Part shown: piece by piece, positions 43,411 to 52,067 of the stretch
How positions within the stretch are numbered: the first letter of the stretch is position 1
How the letters are laid out: every line of letters begins with the position of its first letter
NCBI GenBank assembly: GCA_903789595.1
Contig: CAIFEZ010000012.1
Span: forward strand, 38,359-102,358
Reading direction: 5' to 3'
From: an uncultured eubacterium 1-6
GTDB lineage: Bacteria; Bacillota; Clostridia; Lachnospirales; Lachnospiraceae
DNA length: 64,000 nucleotides
Translations under genes and position numbers: made by a program
The notes under the pieces: model-generated
The model's database searches: none
What the model saw: only the letters and a program-made list of their open reading frames with translations
Told to the model about the DNA's origin: nothing

Positions 43411-43497
43411 TAATCTATGAAAGGCAGCATCCCGCTGCTGGAGATCATACAGTCCTGATAATCTAAGGAAGGCAGCTTCGCGCTGCAGGAGATAATT
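43402..43497 (+). repeat. 48-bp tandem duplication between hisG and hisD
   Basis: Copies at 43402-43449 and 43450-43497 both begin CAGTCCTGATAATCTA and contain a GGCAGC...GCTGC hairpin followed by GGAG. The second copy provides the hisD ribosome binding region. Confidence 0.9.
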
Positions 43498-43500
43498 AAG

Positions 43501-44802
43501 ATGAAAATCGTTGAACTCAGTGAAGAAAACCGGAAGGAAGTACAGGAAAACATCCTGAAAAGGAGTCCTTCCACCTTTGGAGAACAGGAAGCCACCGTCC
43601 GCGCCATCATCGAAGACATCAAGGCGCGCGGCGATGAGGCGGTCTTTGCGTACACGAAGAAGTTTGACCGGGCGGATATCGACGCCGGCAGCATTCAGGT
43701 CACAAAGGAAGAAATCCGCGCCGCATACAAGGAAGTGCCGCCGGAGCTTCTCGATGTTGTACGCAAGGCACTCGTTAACATCCGTGACTTCCACGAGAAG
43801 CAGAAGCAGAACAGCTGGATCACGACCACGGAGAAGGGAACGATTCTCGGCCAGAAGGTTACCCCCATGCAGAGAGTCGGCGTCTATGTGCCCGGCGGAA
43901 AAGCGGCATATCCTTCCTCCGTTCTGATGAATATCGTGCCTGCCAAGGTCGCAGGTGTAGAGGAAGTCATCATGGCGACTCCCTGCAATGCGGAGGGTAA
44001 GGTGAACCCCGTCGTTCTCGTCGCGGCCAACGAAGCCGGAGCGGACGGGGTCTTCAAGATAGGCGGCGCGCAGGCAATCGCTGCGCTTGCCTTCGGAACG
44101 GAGAGCGTCCCGAAGGTGGACAAGATCGTCGGTCCCGGCAATATCTTCGTCGCGCTTGCAAAGAAGGCGGTATACGGCAATGTCAGCATCGACTCCGTTG
44201 CCGGCCCCTCCGAGATCCTTGTTCTTGCGGACGAAACCGCTAATCCCAGATACGTCGCCGCGGACCTTCTGTCCCAGGCGGAGCACGATGAAATGGCATC
44301 CGCCGTACTGATCACCACAAGCGAGGAACTGGCCCGGAAGGTCAGCGCAGAGGTCGACGGATTTCTCAGGGTGCTGTCCAGACGGGAGATCATACAGAAG
44401 TCCCTCGACAATTTCGGACGGATTCTCGTGGCGCGAAACAGACAGGAGGCGATCGACGCGGCAAATGAATTCGCACCGGAACATCTGGAAATCGTCATGA
44501 GAGACGCCTTCGAGGTCATGACAAAGATCCGCAACGCCGGCGCTATTTTCATCGGAGAATACAGCAGTGAACCGCTCGGCGACTATTTCGCCGGACCGAA
44601 CCACATTCTTCCGACCAGCGGCACCGCCAGATTTTTCTCCCCGCTCGGCGTCGACGATTTCGTAAAGAAATCCAGCATCATCCACTATTCCAGAGAAGCT
44701 CTGAAGGAGATTCACAAGGATATCGAGCAGTTTGCAAACTGTGAGCAGCTCACCGCACATGCAAATTCCATTGCGGTCCGCTTTGAAAATGATGAGGACT
44801 GA
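43501..44802 (+). CDS. hisD: Histidinol dehydrogenase
   Basis: 433 residues. It oxidises histidinol twice to histidine with NAD and zinc. Seen: RVGVYVPGGKAAYPSSVLMN near 123, GGAQAIAALAFGTESVPKVD near 188, [17 protein letters not shown] near 235, [16 protein letters not shown] near 260 (zinc ligands Q and H) and APEHLEI near 325. Fragments of a second hisD copy lie at 50810-50991. hisB follows after 3 bp. Confidence 0.96.
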   Translation: MKIVELSEENRKEVQENILKRSPSTFGEQEATVRAIIEDIKARGDEAVFAYTKKFDRADIDAGSIQVTKEEIRAAYKEVPPELLDVVRKALVNIRDFHEKQKQNSWITTTEKGTILGQKVTPMQRVGVYVPGGKAAYPSSVLMNIVPAKVAGVEEVIMATPCNAEGKVNPVVLVAANEAGADGVFKIGGAQAIAALAFGTESVPKVDKIVGPGNIFVALAKKAVYGNVSIDSVAGPSEILVLADETANPRYVAADLLSQAEHDEMASAVLITTSEELARKVSAEVDGFLRVLSRREIIQKSLDNFGRILVARNRQEAIDAANEFAPEHLEIVMRDAFEVMTKIRNAGAIFIGEYSSEPLGDYFAGPNHILPTSGTARFFSPLGVDDFVKKSSIIHYSREALKEIHKDIEQFANCEQLTAHANSIAVRFENDED

Positions 44803-44805
44803 GCC

Positions 44806-45393
44806 ATGAGCAGAACAGCTACCGTAACCAGAAACACCCGGGAGACTCAGATCACACTCACTCTGGATCTGGACGGCACCGGAAAGACAGACATCAGCAC
44901 CGGTGTGGGCTTTTTCGATCACATGCTCGACGGATTTGCCCGCCACGGTCTCTTTGACCTGGCCGTGCACGTCGACGGCGATCTCAGCGTCGATGATCAT
45001 CATACCATCGAGGACACCGGTATTGTGCTAGGAACGGCGATCCGCCGGGCAGCAGGCGACAAAAAGGGAATACGCCGCTTCGGAAGCAGCATACTCCCCA
45101 TGGATGAAACGCTTGTTATGACCGCTGTTGACCTTTCGGGCAGACCGTACTTCGTCTATGACGCGGATTTCACATCCGACCGGATGGGCGGCATGAGCAC
45201 ACAGATGGTGCGGGAATTCTTCTACGCCATTTCCTATTCAGCGGAAATCAATCTTCACATGAAGGTCATGTACGGAGAGAATGACCATCACAAGACCGAG
45301 GCGCTTTTCAAATCCTTCGGAAAGTCTCTCGACCAGGCTACCTCCCTGGATCCGAGAATCACCGATGTCCTCTCCACGAAGGGCAGTCTCTGA
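44806..45393 (+). CDS. hisB: Imidazoleglycerol-phosphate dehydratase
   Basis: 195 residues, the monofunctional form with no HAD phosphatase domain. Two metal-site repeats are clear: GFFDHMLDGFARHG with DDHHTIEDTGIVLG, and FFYAISYSAEINLH with NDHHKTEALFKSFG. It performs the sixth step of histidine synthesis. hisC, hisH, hisA and hisF are not in this cluster and must be elsewhere. Confidence 0.96.
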   Translation: MSRTATVTRNTRETQITLTLDLDGTGKTDISTGVGFFDHMLDGFARHGLFDLAVHVDGDLSVDDHHTIEDTGIVLGTAIRRAAGDKKGIRRFGSSILPMDETLVMTAVDLSGRPYFVYDADFTSDRMGGMSTQMVREFFYAISYSAEINLHMKVMYGENDHHKTEALFKSFGKSLDQATSLDPRITDVLSTKGSL

Positions 45394-45575
45394 TCTCTGA
45401 AACGCTCGATTTTATCCGATGCCGGCAATCAGAAGCACATGTATCATTTATACCGAAAACGCATGTTGCTGTCTGAATACCGGCCTGCAGGCAGGAGAGC
45501 AGTTTCTCCGGACACGAAAGAAGATACAGCAAAGAGCGGAGCCGTCAATCCCTAAATTTGGAAAGGATGCAGCAG

Positions 45576-45965
45576 ATGACGCAAAACACCGAAGAGAAAG
45601 CAAAGACAAACACGCAGAAGTGCAGCCTTGACTGGAAGCACTTCAAGCTTAACGAGAGCGGCCTTGTCCCCTGCATCGTGCAGGATTGTCACACAGGCGA
45701 GGTTCTAATGCTCGCCTATATGAATGAGGAAGCCTTCCGCAAAACACTGGAAAGCGGCCGCATGACCTACTGGAGCCGCAGCCGCCGCGAGCTCTGGATC
45801 AAGGGACTGACATCCGGACATTTTCAGTATGTGCAGTCCCTGACCCTCGACTGCGACAATGACACTCTACTGGCAAAGGTAGAGCAGATCGGCGCTGCCT
45901 GCCACACAGGGAGCTATTCCTGCTTCTTCAAGGAGCTGTACCGCCGCGAGGAAACGCAGGCCTGA
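45576..45965 (+). CDS. hisI: Phosphoribosyl-AMP cyclohydrolase
   Basis: About 129 residues; ATG 45576 is preferred because GGAAAGG (45560-45566) lies nine bases upstream, though ATG 45567 is possible. The HisI core is complete: [36 protein letters not shown], and the metal ligands in [14 protein letters not shown] and [13 protein letters not shown]. There is no HisE domain. A 180-bp gap separates it from hisB and holds nothing recognisable. Confidence 0.94.
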   Translation: MTQNTEEKAKTNTQKCSLDWKHFKLNESGLVPCIVQDCHTGEVLMLAYMNEEAFRKTLESGRMTYWSRSRRELWIKGLTSGHFQYVQSLTLDCDNDTLLAKVEQIGAACHTGSYSCFFKELYRREETQA

Positions 45966-45967
45966 TA

Positions 45968-48091
45968 TCAGGACAGTTCTTCCGGCTTTGCCACCTCGTA
46001 GGTGCTCCAGGAATCCGCCGAGGATGCGCCCGACAGATCCGCATCCGTGGAGTAGGAGGATACCGTTACCGTTACGCTGCCGGATCCCTCCTGGTAGACG
46101 GTCCCGTCTGTGCTCTTAATCGTCACGCTGTTTCCGTCCGCATCGGTGATGGTGCCGGCATTGTACAGATTCGTCACGGTGCTGTCCCCGGTCACAATCC
46201 AGGTTGATCCGCTGTCGATGTACATGCTGCAGCTTCCGTCTCCTCCGTTTCCGGCATTCGTCTCATCGTCCACGACCGCTCCGGTCAGTGTGCTGCCCTC
46301 CGTCATATAGAAGTCAAGCGTACTGATCGAATCCCAGATAATATCTCCCTTCATCTCCTGAGAGATGGCCGTGAAGTTACAGTCCGCGCCGTTTGCGCCG
46401 CTTTCGCCCCATCCCCGTTCATTGCTGTTTCCCGTCGCCTTCAGGAAATAATCATTTTCATCCGCATAAGTAATGTCGACATTATTCAGAACAAAGGTGG
46501 ACTCTGTATTGGTCGTGTAGAACATCCCTCCGTTTCCGGCCGTCAGGCTTCCTCCCGTCATCTCGAACGTGCTGTTGCCTTCCTCCGAATCGCCGGACAT
46601 GCTCTGGTACAGGATGACGTTCCAGGTGCAGTCGTTCTGATCATTGTCCTGCATGTTTCCGCTGAGACTGCAGTCAAACAGGCGGATCGTGTTCGCACCC
46701 TCGATGCAGACCGCCTCGGAATTGTTCGCCGCAAGCGTGGCGTCATGAACCGTTATGTCTGCCGTTGAATAGATCGCGGGAGAACCGGTTCCGTTCGTCG
46801 TGTAGGAGCCCCCGTCCACCACCATGGTTCCGCCTCCCCGGTCGCTCCGGAGAGCGGCAGAAGATTCTCCCTCGGTGGTTACGGTGTCGTCATAAGCATA
46901 AAGGGTTCCTCCGCCTGCCACGTGCAGACCGCCGGACGTTCCTTTCTCTGTAGAGATGGTTGTGTCAGACACATAGGCGGTTCCGTCCCCGTAGGCAAAA
47001 ACGCCCGCCCCGCCTTCCGCGTCGGAGGTGATGGTGCTGTTTTTCAGATAGGTTGTGCCGTCCGTGGTAAGAACGCTGGCGCCGACCCCGTAAAAGCTGG
47101 AATTGTTGCCGCCCGTGCTGTCATCAGACGTGCGGCTGATCGTAAGGCCGCTTAAATCTGCAGTGGCTCCGTTTTCCGTCAGGATCGCGTTTTCATCTGT
47201 GCCTGTGGAATCCACGGACTGATCACTCAGCGCCGTATCCGAGGTAATATCCTGTACCGCGCTGTAGGTAATGTCCTCGGCCGAGGTTTCGCCGCCGCCC
47301 ATATCCCCGCCGGGAGCTCCGCCGCCGCCAAGAATTTCAACAGATGTAACGGTCCCGTCCTCGTCAAAGGTCACAGAGATGCTGTCTCCCGCCTGCAGAG
47401 AGGAGATGTCCAGATCCTCCTGTCCGGGAGCTCCGCCACTTCCCGGGGCTGTTCCCCCGGGCGCATTTCCGTCTCCCGACGCGCTGCCGCTGTCAGATGC
47501 GTTTTCATTTCCGGATGTGCTGCCACTGTCGGGCATGGCCGGCGGGGTGCTCTGTGTTCCCGATCCGGAGCCGTCAGAAGCAGAGCTTCCGGAGCTGTCA
47601 GATGAGCTTTCAGAAGTATCTGACGAACTTCCGGAAGTACCCGATGAGCTTACAGCGCTGTCCGACGTGCTTCCGGACGGCATGGCCGGCGGTGTGCCCT
47701 GCGGCGCTGAGCCGCCAGCGGCATCTCCCGAGGTGCTGCTCACAGAATTGTCTCCGGATGACGGCGGCTCCTGACCTCCGCCCATACCTCCGCGTGTCAC
47801 CTCGGCATCCTCATCCAGTGCAATCTCCACGGTTTCATCGGAAAGGTCCAGCTCGCCGCTTCCGTCCTTTTGCGTTCCGATCTGCAGCGTCAGGTCTGTC
47901 CCGTCAATCGACTGTATCTCCCCGTAAATCGTCTGCCCCGCATAGCTGCTGTTCGCGCTGCCCGCTTCCGCTGAGGAGGCGGCAGCAGAAACAGCAGACG
48001 AAGATGTTCCGGACGGCGCCGCGCAGGCGGCAAGCCCGGCTGTCATAGTAAGAAAGATTCCAAGTGTAATTGCAAGATATTTTTTCTTCAT
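45968..48091 (-). CDS. Large secreted lipoprotein with predicted beta-helix domain
   Basis: 707 residues. The signal peptide ends in a lipobox (TMTAGLAAC, Cys near 23). A small domain (TIYGEIQSIDGTDLTLQI) is followed by a Ser/Gly/Asp low-complexity stretch of about 130 residues (near 95-225), then from about 270 a repetitive, Thr/Gly/Asn-rich region with short strands (LSGLTISRTSDD, YVSDTTISTEKGTSGGLHV, MVVDGGSYTTNG) that looks like a right-handed parallel beta-helix. Probably cell-surface exposed; ligand unknown. It ends two bases after hisI, convergently, and diverges from the two-component system that may control it. Confidence 0.75.
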   Translation of the reverse strand: MKKKYLAITLGIFLTMTAGLAACAAPSGTSSSAVSAAASSAEAGSANSSYAGQTIYGEIQSIDGTDLTLQIGTQKDGSGELDLSDETVEIALDEDAEVTRGGMGGGQEPPSSGDNSVSSTSGDAAGGSAPQGTPPAMPSGSTSDSAVSSSGTSGSSSDTSESSSDSSGSSASDGSGSGTQSTPPAMPDSGSTSGNENASDSGSASGDGNAPGGTAPGSGGAPGQEDLDISSLQAGDSISVTFDEDGTVTSVEILGGGGAPGGDMGGGETSAEDITYSAVQDITSDTALSDQSVDSTGTDENAILTENGATADLSGLTISRTSDDSTGGNNSSFYGVGASVLTTDGTTYLKNSTITSDAEGGAGVFAYGDGTAYVSDTTISTEKGTSGGLHVAGGGTLYAYDDTVTTEGESSAALRSDRGGGTMVVDGGSYTTNGTGSPAIYSTADITVHDATLAANNSEAVCIEGANTIRLFDCSLSGNMQDNDQNDCTWNVILYQSMSGDSEEGNSTFEMTGGSLTAGNGGMFYTTNTESTFVLNNVDITYADENDYFLKATGNSNERGWGESGANGADCNFTAISQEMKGDIIWDSISTLDFYMTEGSTLTGAVVDDETNAGNGGDGSCSMYIDSGSTWIVTGDSTVTNLYNAGTITDADGNSVTIKSTDGTVYQEGSGSVTVTVSSYSTDADLSGASSADSWSTYEVAKPEELS

Positions 48092-48241
48092 AGGTGGTTA
48101 TCCTTTCTGTACGGTATAGATCATTACACCGAAAGAATAACAGGGAATCCTAAAATCAACTTAAAAGAAACCGGATTTCTGATATACTATAGACAAACAG
48201 GAAATATCGCCGTGTCAGGATCTCTTCCGACAAGTCTCGTA

Positions 48242-48306
48242 ACGAATTGTTATTGCGAATTTTTATTATGTATTTTCATGACGAATTCTTATAACGAATG
48301 CACAAG
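48242..48306 (+). promoter_or_regulatory. Five 13-bp iterons upstream of response regulator gene
   Basis: Units at 48242, 48255, 48268, 48281 and 48294 share ACGAATT or GCGAATT followed by a T/A-rich part; the third is degenerate. The strict 13-bp period suggests direct-repeat protein binding, possibly by the OmpR-type regulator encoded 34 bp downstream. Confidence 0.55.
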
Positions 48307-48339
48307 AAAGGCCGGCCGGCGGAGAGGGGAGTGCGGAAA

Positions 48340-49062
48340 ATGCGTCTGCTGCTTGCGGAGGACGAAAAATCACTGTCGAAGGCTCTGGTAAAAATTCTGG
48401 AGCACGGAAATTATTCGGTAGATGCCGTTTTTGACGGTCAGGAAGCTCTGGAGTATCTGGAGGCCGGGAATTATGACGCGGTGATTCTGGACATCATGAT
48501 GCCGAAAACGGACGGTCTGACCGTCCTGAAGAAAATACGAGAATCCGGAAACCTGATCCCTGTTCTGCTTTTGACGGCAAAATCGGAGGTTGACGACAAG
48601 GTGAGAGGGCTCGATCTGGGTGCCAACGATTATCTGACCAAACCCTTTGCGCCGGCGGAGCTGCTCGCCCGCATCCGCGCCATGACGAGAACCCAGGCGG
48701 CACAGGCGGACTCGGAAATCCATGTGGGAAACATCACTCTGAATACCTCCACCTATGAGCTTCTGGGACCGGGCGGCAGCTTCCGTCTGACAAACCGGGA
48801 ATACCAGATGATGGAAATGCTGATGTCCAACCCAAGGCAGCTGATTTCTTCCGACCGGTTTCTGGATAAAATATGGGGCTATGACAGCGACGCGGAAATT
48901 AATGTCGTCTGGGTATATATTTCCTACCTGCGCAAAAAGCTGAAGGCGCTGAAGGCAGATGTCGCCATCCGCGCAGCCCGCAACGCGGGCTATACGCTTG
49001 ATATCATCACATCGGAACAGAAACAAAAGAGCAGGAGGGGCAGGCAGACCGCCGATGATTAA
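48340..49062 (+). CDS. OmpR/PhoB-family response regulator
   Basis: 240 residues from ATG 48340 (GGAGAGGGGAG upstream). The receiver domain has LLLAEDEKSLSKAL, the phospho-acceptor Asp in AVILDIMMPKTDG near 51 and the Lys in NDYLTKPFAPAEL near 100; the winged-helix output domain (FRLTNREYQMMEMLM, NVVWVYISYLRKKLKAL) follows. It overlaps its kinase by 8 bp. The divergent lipoprotein gene is an obvious candidate target. Confidence 0.93.
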   Translation: MRLLLAEDEKSLSKALVKILEHGNYSVDAVFDGQEALEYLEAGNYDAVILDIMMPKTDGLTVLKKIRESGNLIPVLLLTAKSEVDDKVRGLDLGANDYLTKPFAPAELLARIRAMTRTQAAQADSEIHVGNITLNTSTYELLGPGGSFRLTNREYQMMEMLMSNPRQLISSDRFLDKIWGYDSDAEINVVWVYISYLRKKLKALKADVAIRAARNAGYTLDIITSEQKQKSRRGRQTADD

Positions 49063-50584
49063 GAAACTCAGCCGAAAATTCATACTCGTATCCATGCTGG
49101 CGGTAACCGTCGTGCTTTTCATTATCATCAGCGCCATTAACATCCTGAATTATCGAAGCATCACGGCGGACTCGGACAGCATCCTTCAGGCGATGAAGGC
49201 AAACGGAGGCTCCATTGCATCCATGACAGCCTCTGAATCGGACAACACGGACGCGCAGACTCAAAACAGCACGGACACGCAGGCGGCCGCCGGTCAGCAG
49301 GATCCGAACGCCGCGGACACGCAGATACCTGCCGGTCAGCAGGATCCGAACGCCGCGGACGCGCAGATACCTGCCGGTCAGCAGGATCCGAACACTGCGG
49401 ACGCGCAGGATACCGGAGCCCCTGGAATCATACCGGCACCGGAAGGAGCCGGAGACATGACTGCGGAAACGCCATATGAATCCCGTTATTTTTCGGTCAC
49501 TCTGGACAGCAGCGGCAGCATTATTGCCGCAGACATGAACAACATTGTGTCTGTGAACAAAACCCAGGCGGAGGATTACGCGCAACAGATCGTAAGATCC
49601 GGGAAAACAAAGGGATTTATCCGGTATTTCCGTTATCTCGTCTATCAAGTTCCGGAAAGCGAAGCTTCTGAATCCTCATCTGCAGACATCAGCTCCGCTT
49701 CCGGATTCACGGTGTCTCCCGCAAACGATACTGACTCTGCGGATGCCGCGGCTTCGCAAGGAAGAATTCGCGTCTGCTTTCTCGACTGCCAGCGAAGCCT
49801 GTCCAATTTTCACGCGTTTCTCTCGGCCAGCATTCTGGTATCCCTCATCGGGCTTCTCGCCGTCTTTCTCCTGGTCGTTCTGCTGTCACGCAGAGTGATG
49901 CGGCCCGTGGAAGAAAGCTACCGGAAACAGAAGCGCTTTATCACCGACGCCGGTCATGAACTGAAGACCCCGCTCACCATCATTGATGCGGACGCCTCCG
50001 TACTGGAGATGGATATCGGTGAAAACGAGTGGCTCTCCGATATCCGGAAGCAGACGAAGCGCATGACGGATCTGACCGCCGATCTCATCTATCTGTCTCG
50101 CATGGACGAGGGCAGCGCAAAGCTGGAAATGATTGATTTTCCGCTCTCCGATATTGTCAGCGAAACCGCGCAGTCGTTCCGCTCCCGGGCACAGCTCGAA
50201 AGCAAGTCCTTCGAAACGGACATAGAACCCATGATCAGCTTCTGCGGAGATGAAAAATCCATCCGTGAGCTGGTCGGCATCCTGCTGGACAATGCGGTGA
50301 AATATTCAGATAAAAACGGAAAGATACGGGTGACTCTCAGAAAGAAAAACCACACCATCCTATTCACCGTATGGAACACTGCCGACCAAATCGATCCGGA
50401 AACACTCCCGCACATCTTCGACCGGTTTTACCGCGCCGACAATTCCCGCAATTCGGAACAAGGCGGCTACGGTATCGGCCTTTCCGTGGCAGAGGCAGTC
50501 GCAGTAGCGCACAAGGGAAAAATCTCCGCCTCCACACGGGACGGAAAATCCATATGCATCTCCGTCGTTTTCCCGGGCCGGTGA
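49055..50584 (+). CDS. Sensor histidine kinase with repeat-bearing extracellular domain
   Basis: 509 residues from ATG 49055. Membrane helices lie near 8-30 (FILVSMLAVTVVLFIIIS) and 272-295 (SILVSLIGLLAVFLLVVLL). Between them is an extracellular region whose first part contains three 14-residue repeats (AGQQDPNAADTQIP). The H-box is FITDAGHELKTPLTI (His near 301); ATP-binding motifs are DNAVKYSD near 415 and GGYGIGLSVAEA near 470. There is no recognisable HAMP domain. It presumably phosphorylates the regulator it overlaps. Confidence 0.92.
   Translation: MIKKLSRKFILVSMLAVTVVLFIIISAINILNYRSITADSDSILQAMKANGGSIASMTASESDNTDAQTQNSTDTQAAAGQQDPNAADTQIPAGQQDPNAADAQIPAGQQDPNTADAQDTGAPGIIPAPEGAGDMTAETPYESRYFSVTLDSSGSIIAADMNNIVSVNKTQAEDYAQQIVRSGKTKGFIRYFRYLVYQVPESEASESSSADISSASGFTVSPANDTDSADAAASQGRIRVCFLDCQRSLSNFHAFLSASILVSLIGLLAVFLLVVLLSRRVMRPVEESYRKQKRFITDAGHELKTPLTIIDADASVLEMDIGENEWLSDIRKQTKRMTDLTADLIYLSRMDEGSAKLEMIDFPLSDIVSETAQSFRSRAQLESKSFETDIEPMISFCGDEKSIRELVGILLDNAVKYSDKNGKIRVTLRKKNHTILFTVWNTADQIDPETLPHIFDRFYRADNSRNSEQGGYGIGLSVAEAVAVAHKGKISASTRDGKSICISVVFPGR
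49289..49414 (+). repeat. Three 42-bp coding repeats in histidine kinase
   Basis: Units start at 49289, 49331 and 49373, each opening GCCGGTCAGCAGGATCCGAA, and are nearly identical, so the array is probably young and length-variable. Confidence 0.9.
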
Positions 50585-50750
50585 TTCATGACGATCTGAG
50601 ACGATTTTCCGTTTTTGCAAATACAAGTAACTGCATCCTCCGATGTGTGCATGGACGGCGCACAAACCGAATGCTGAGAAACAGGCGAATAATTTCGGTA
50701 TGCGGTCTGCCATAGTCATATTATAATCATGTCACCGAGGAGATGATATT

Positions 50751-50810
50751 ATGCCAATCAAGGATCTCAGAAATACGAGTAAAATATCCGATATGTCTCG
50801 TAAGCACAAA
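50751..50810 (+). pseudogene. N-terminal fragment of Phd/YefM-type antitoxin
   Basis: An ATG with GAGGAGATG upstream and TATAAT at 50722-50727 starts [18 protein letters not shown], which resembles the start of Phd/YefM antitoxins. After 20 codons the sequence switches, out of frame, to a hisD fragment. No toxin gene is present. Confidence 0.5.
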
Positions 50811-50991
50811 AGAAAGCGGTCTACGGAAATGTGAGCATTGACTCCGTAGCAGGTCCTTCCGAAATTCTTGTTCTGGCGGATGAGACCGCTAATCCGAAAT
50901 ATGTCGCAGCGGACCTCCTGTCCCAGGCGGAGCACGATGAAATGGCATCCGCCGTACTCATCACCACAAGCGAGGATCTCGCCCGGAAGGT
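50810..50991 (+). pseudogene. Internal hisD fragment
   Basis: About 60 codons in an unbroken frame ([19 protein letters not shown] through [12 protein letters not shown]) correspond to 44160-44341 of hisD. The protein is almost identical, with differences mostly at third codon positions. Both ends are cut. Confidence 0.9.
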
Positions 50992-51018
50992 ATTCCTGCT
51001 TCTTTAAGGAGCTGTACC
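50991..51018 (+). pseudogene. hisI 3' fragment joined to hisD fragment
   Basis: 28 bases match 45916-45943 of hisI (SCFFKELY region) with one difference, which creates a TAA. It abuts the hisD fragment directly. The rest, to 51124, shows nothing recognisable. Confidence 0.8.
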
Positions 51019-51124
51019 ACAATTCCACCGTTTCCTTTGATCCGAAAACCCTTTCAGATCATTAGAGCTTCATCTGATCATCTGTTTCATTGAAGATACA
51101 ATTTCTCTTGAGAACCAATTTCTT

Positions 51125-52030
51125 TTACAGACTGTCGTAAAGAGCGTTTTTTACCTCATCCGCCCACGGAATAGATGCTGCGGCGCCTGCCCGGGTAACC
51201 GCGATCGCGGATGCCCTTGCGGCAATCCGAAGCGCTTCCGGAATCTCTTCTCCGTGAAGAACGCCGGCAACAAAATAACCGGTAAATGTGTCTCCAGCAG
51301 CGGTCGTATCGACTGCGTGAACCTTGAAGATGTCCTGATGACAGGAGAAATCTGAGCGGATAAAACAAGAGCCTCTTTCACCCAGCGTCAGGACAATTTT
51401 CTTGTCCGGGAACTTCGTCCTGAGGCGCTCGGCCAATACCTCTTCCTTCTCCGAATCAGAGCCCGTGATCCCCATGGCTTCTGTTTCATTCAGGATAAGC
51501 CAATCCGCGGCATCGAGCACCGCAGGTGTAATCTTCTCATTGTACGGCGAGGGATTGAATACGGTGGTCATCCCCATGGATGCCGCCTTCGTGATGATAT
51601 ATTCCAGGCTTGAAATTTCATTCTGGAGAATAATGACATCTCCTCTGGAAAAATGAGAGAGAACAGAATCGGCGAACTCCGGATCTACCGCCTGATTTGC
51701 GCCGCCATACAGTAAGATACAATTATCCCCTTCCTTATCATTTTGAATGATGGTGTTTCCGGTCTGTATTTCATCCGATATCCGGATAAGGGAGGTATCA
51801 ACCCTTGCCTGTTTCAAAACGTCAAGCAGGAAGGTCCCGTCCTTCCCAATGATGCCCGCGTGATATACCTGACAACCTGCTTTTCCGAGGGCGCAGGACT
51901 GATTCAAGCCTTTCCCGCCGCTGCTCACATGCATCCCGTCTGAACTGAGCGTTTCCCCCTTCTGCACAAAATGATCGACACTGTAAACATAGTCAATATT
52001 CAAAGAACCAAACGATAATATTCTACTCAT
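51125..52030 (-). CDS. PfkB-family sugar kinase (ribokinase-like)
   Basis: 301 residues. PfkB signature 1 is in VSSGGKGLNQSCALGKAG near 40 and signature 2, with the catalytic Asp, in AVDTTAAGDTFTGYFVAG near 245. LILNETEAMGI near 180 is typical of ribokinases. It phosphorylates a sugar or sugar-like compound; ribose need not be the substrate. It lies downstream of the LacI regulator on the same strand and is divergent from the TRAP operon, so it likely belongs to the same pathway. Confidence 0.9.
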   Translation of the reverse strand: MSRILSFGSLNIDYVYSVDHFVQKGETLSSDGMHVSSGGKGLNQSCALGKAGCQVYHAGIIGKDGTFLLDVLKQARVDTSLIRISDEIQTGNTIIQNDKEGDNCILLYGGANQAVDPEFADSVLSHFSRGDVIILQNEISSLEYIITKAASMGMTTVFNPSPYNEKITPAVLDAADWLILNETEAMGITGSDSEKEEVLAERLRTKFPDKKIVLTLGERGSCFIRSDFSCHQDIFKVHAVDTTAAGDTFTGYFVAGVLHGEEIPEALRIAARASAIAVTRAGAAASIPWADEVKNALYDSL

Positions 52031-52067
52031 TTCACCAATCCCTTTCTACCAAACATTGAAAATATTC

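Noticed and set aside
42829..45003. Long open frame (724 codons) on the minus strand across hisG-hisB
   Set aside because: It is antisense to three well-recognised his genes; length results from GC-rich codon bias, and its product resembles nothing.
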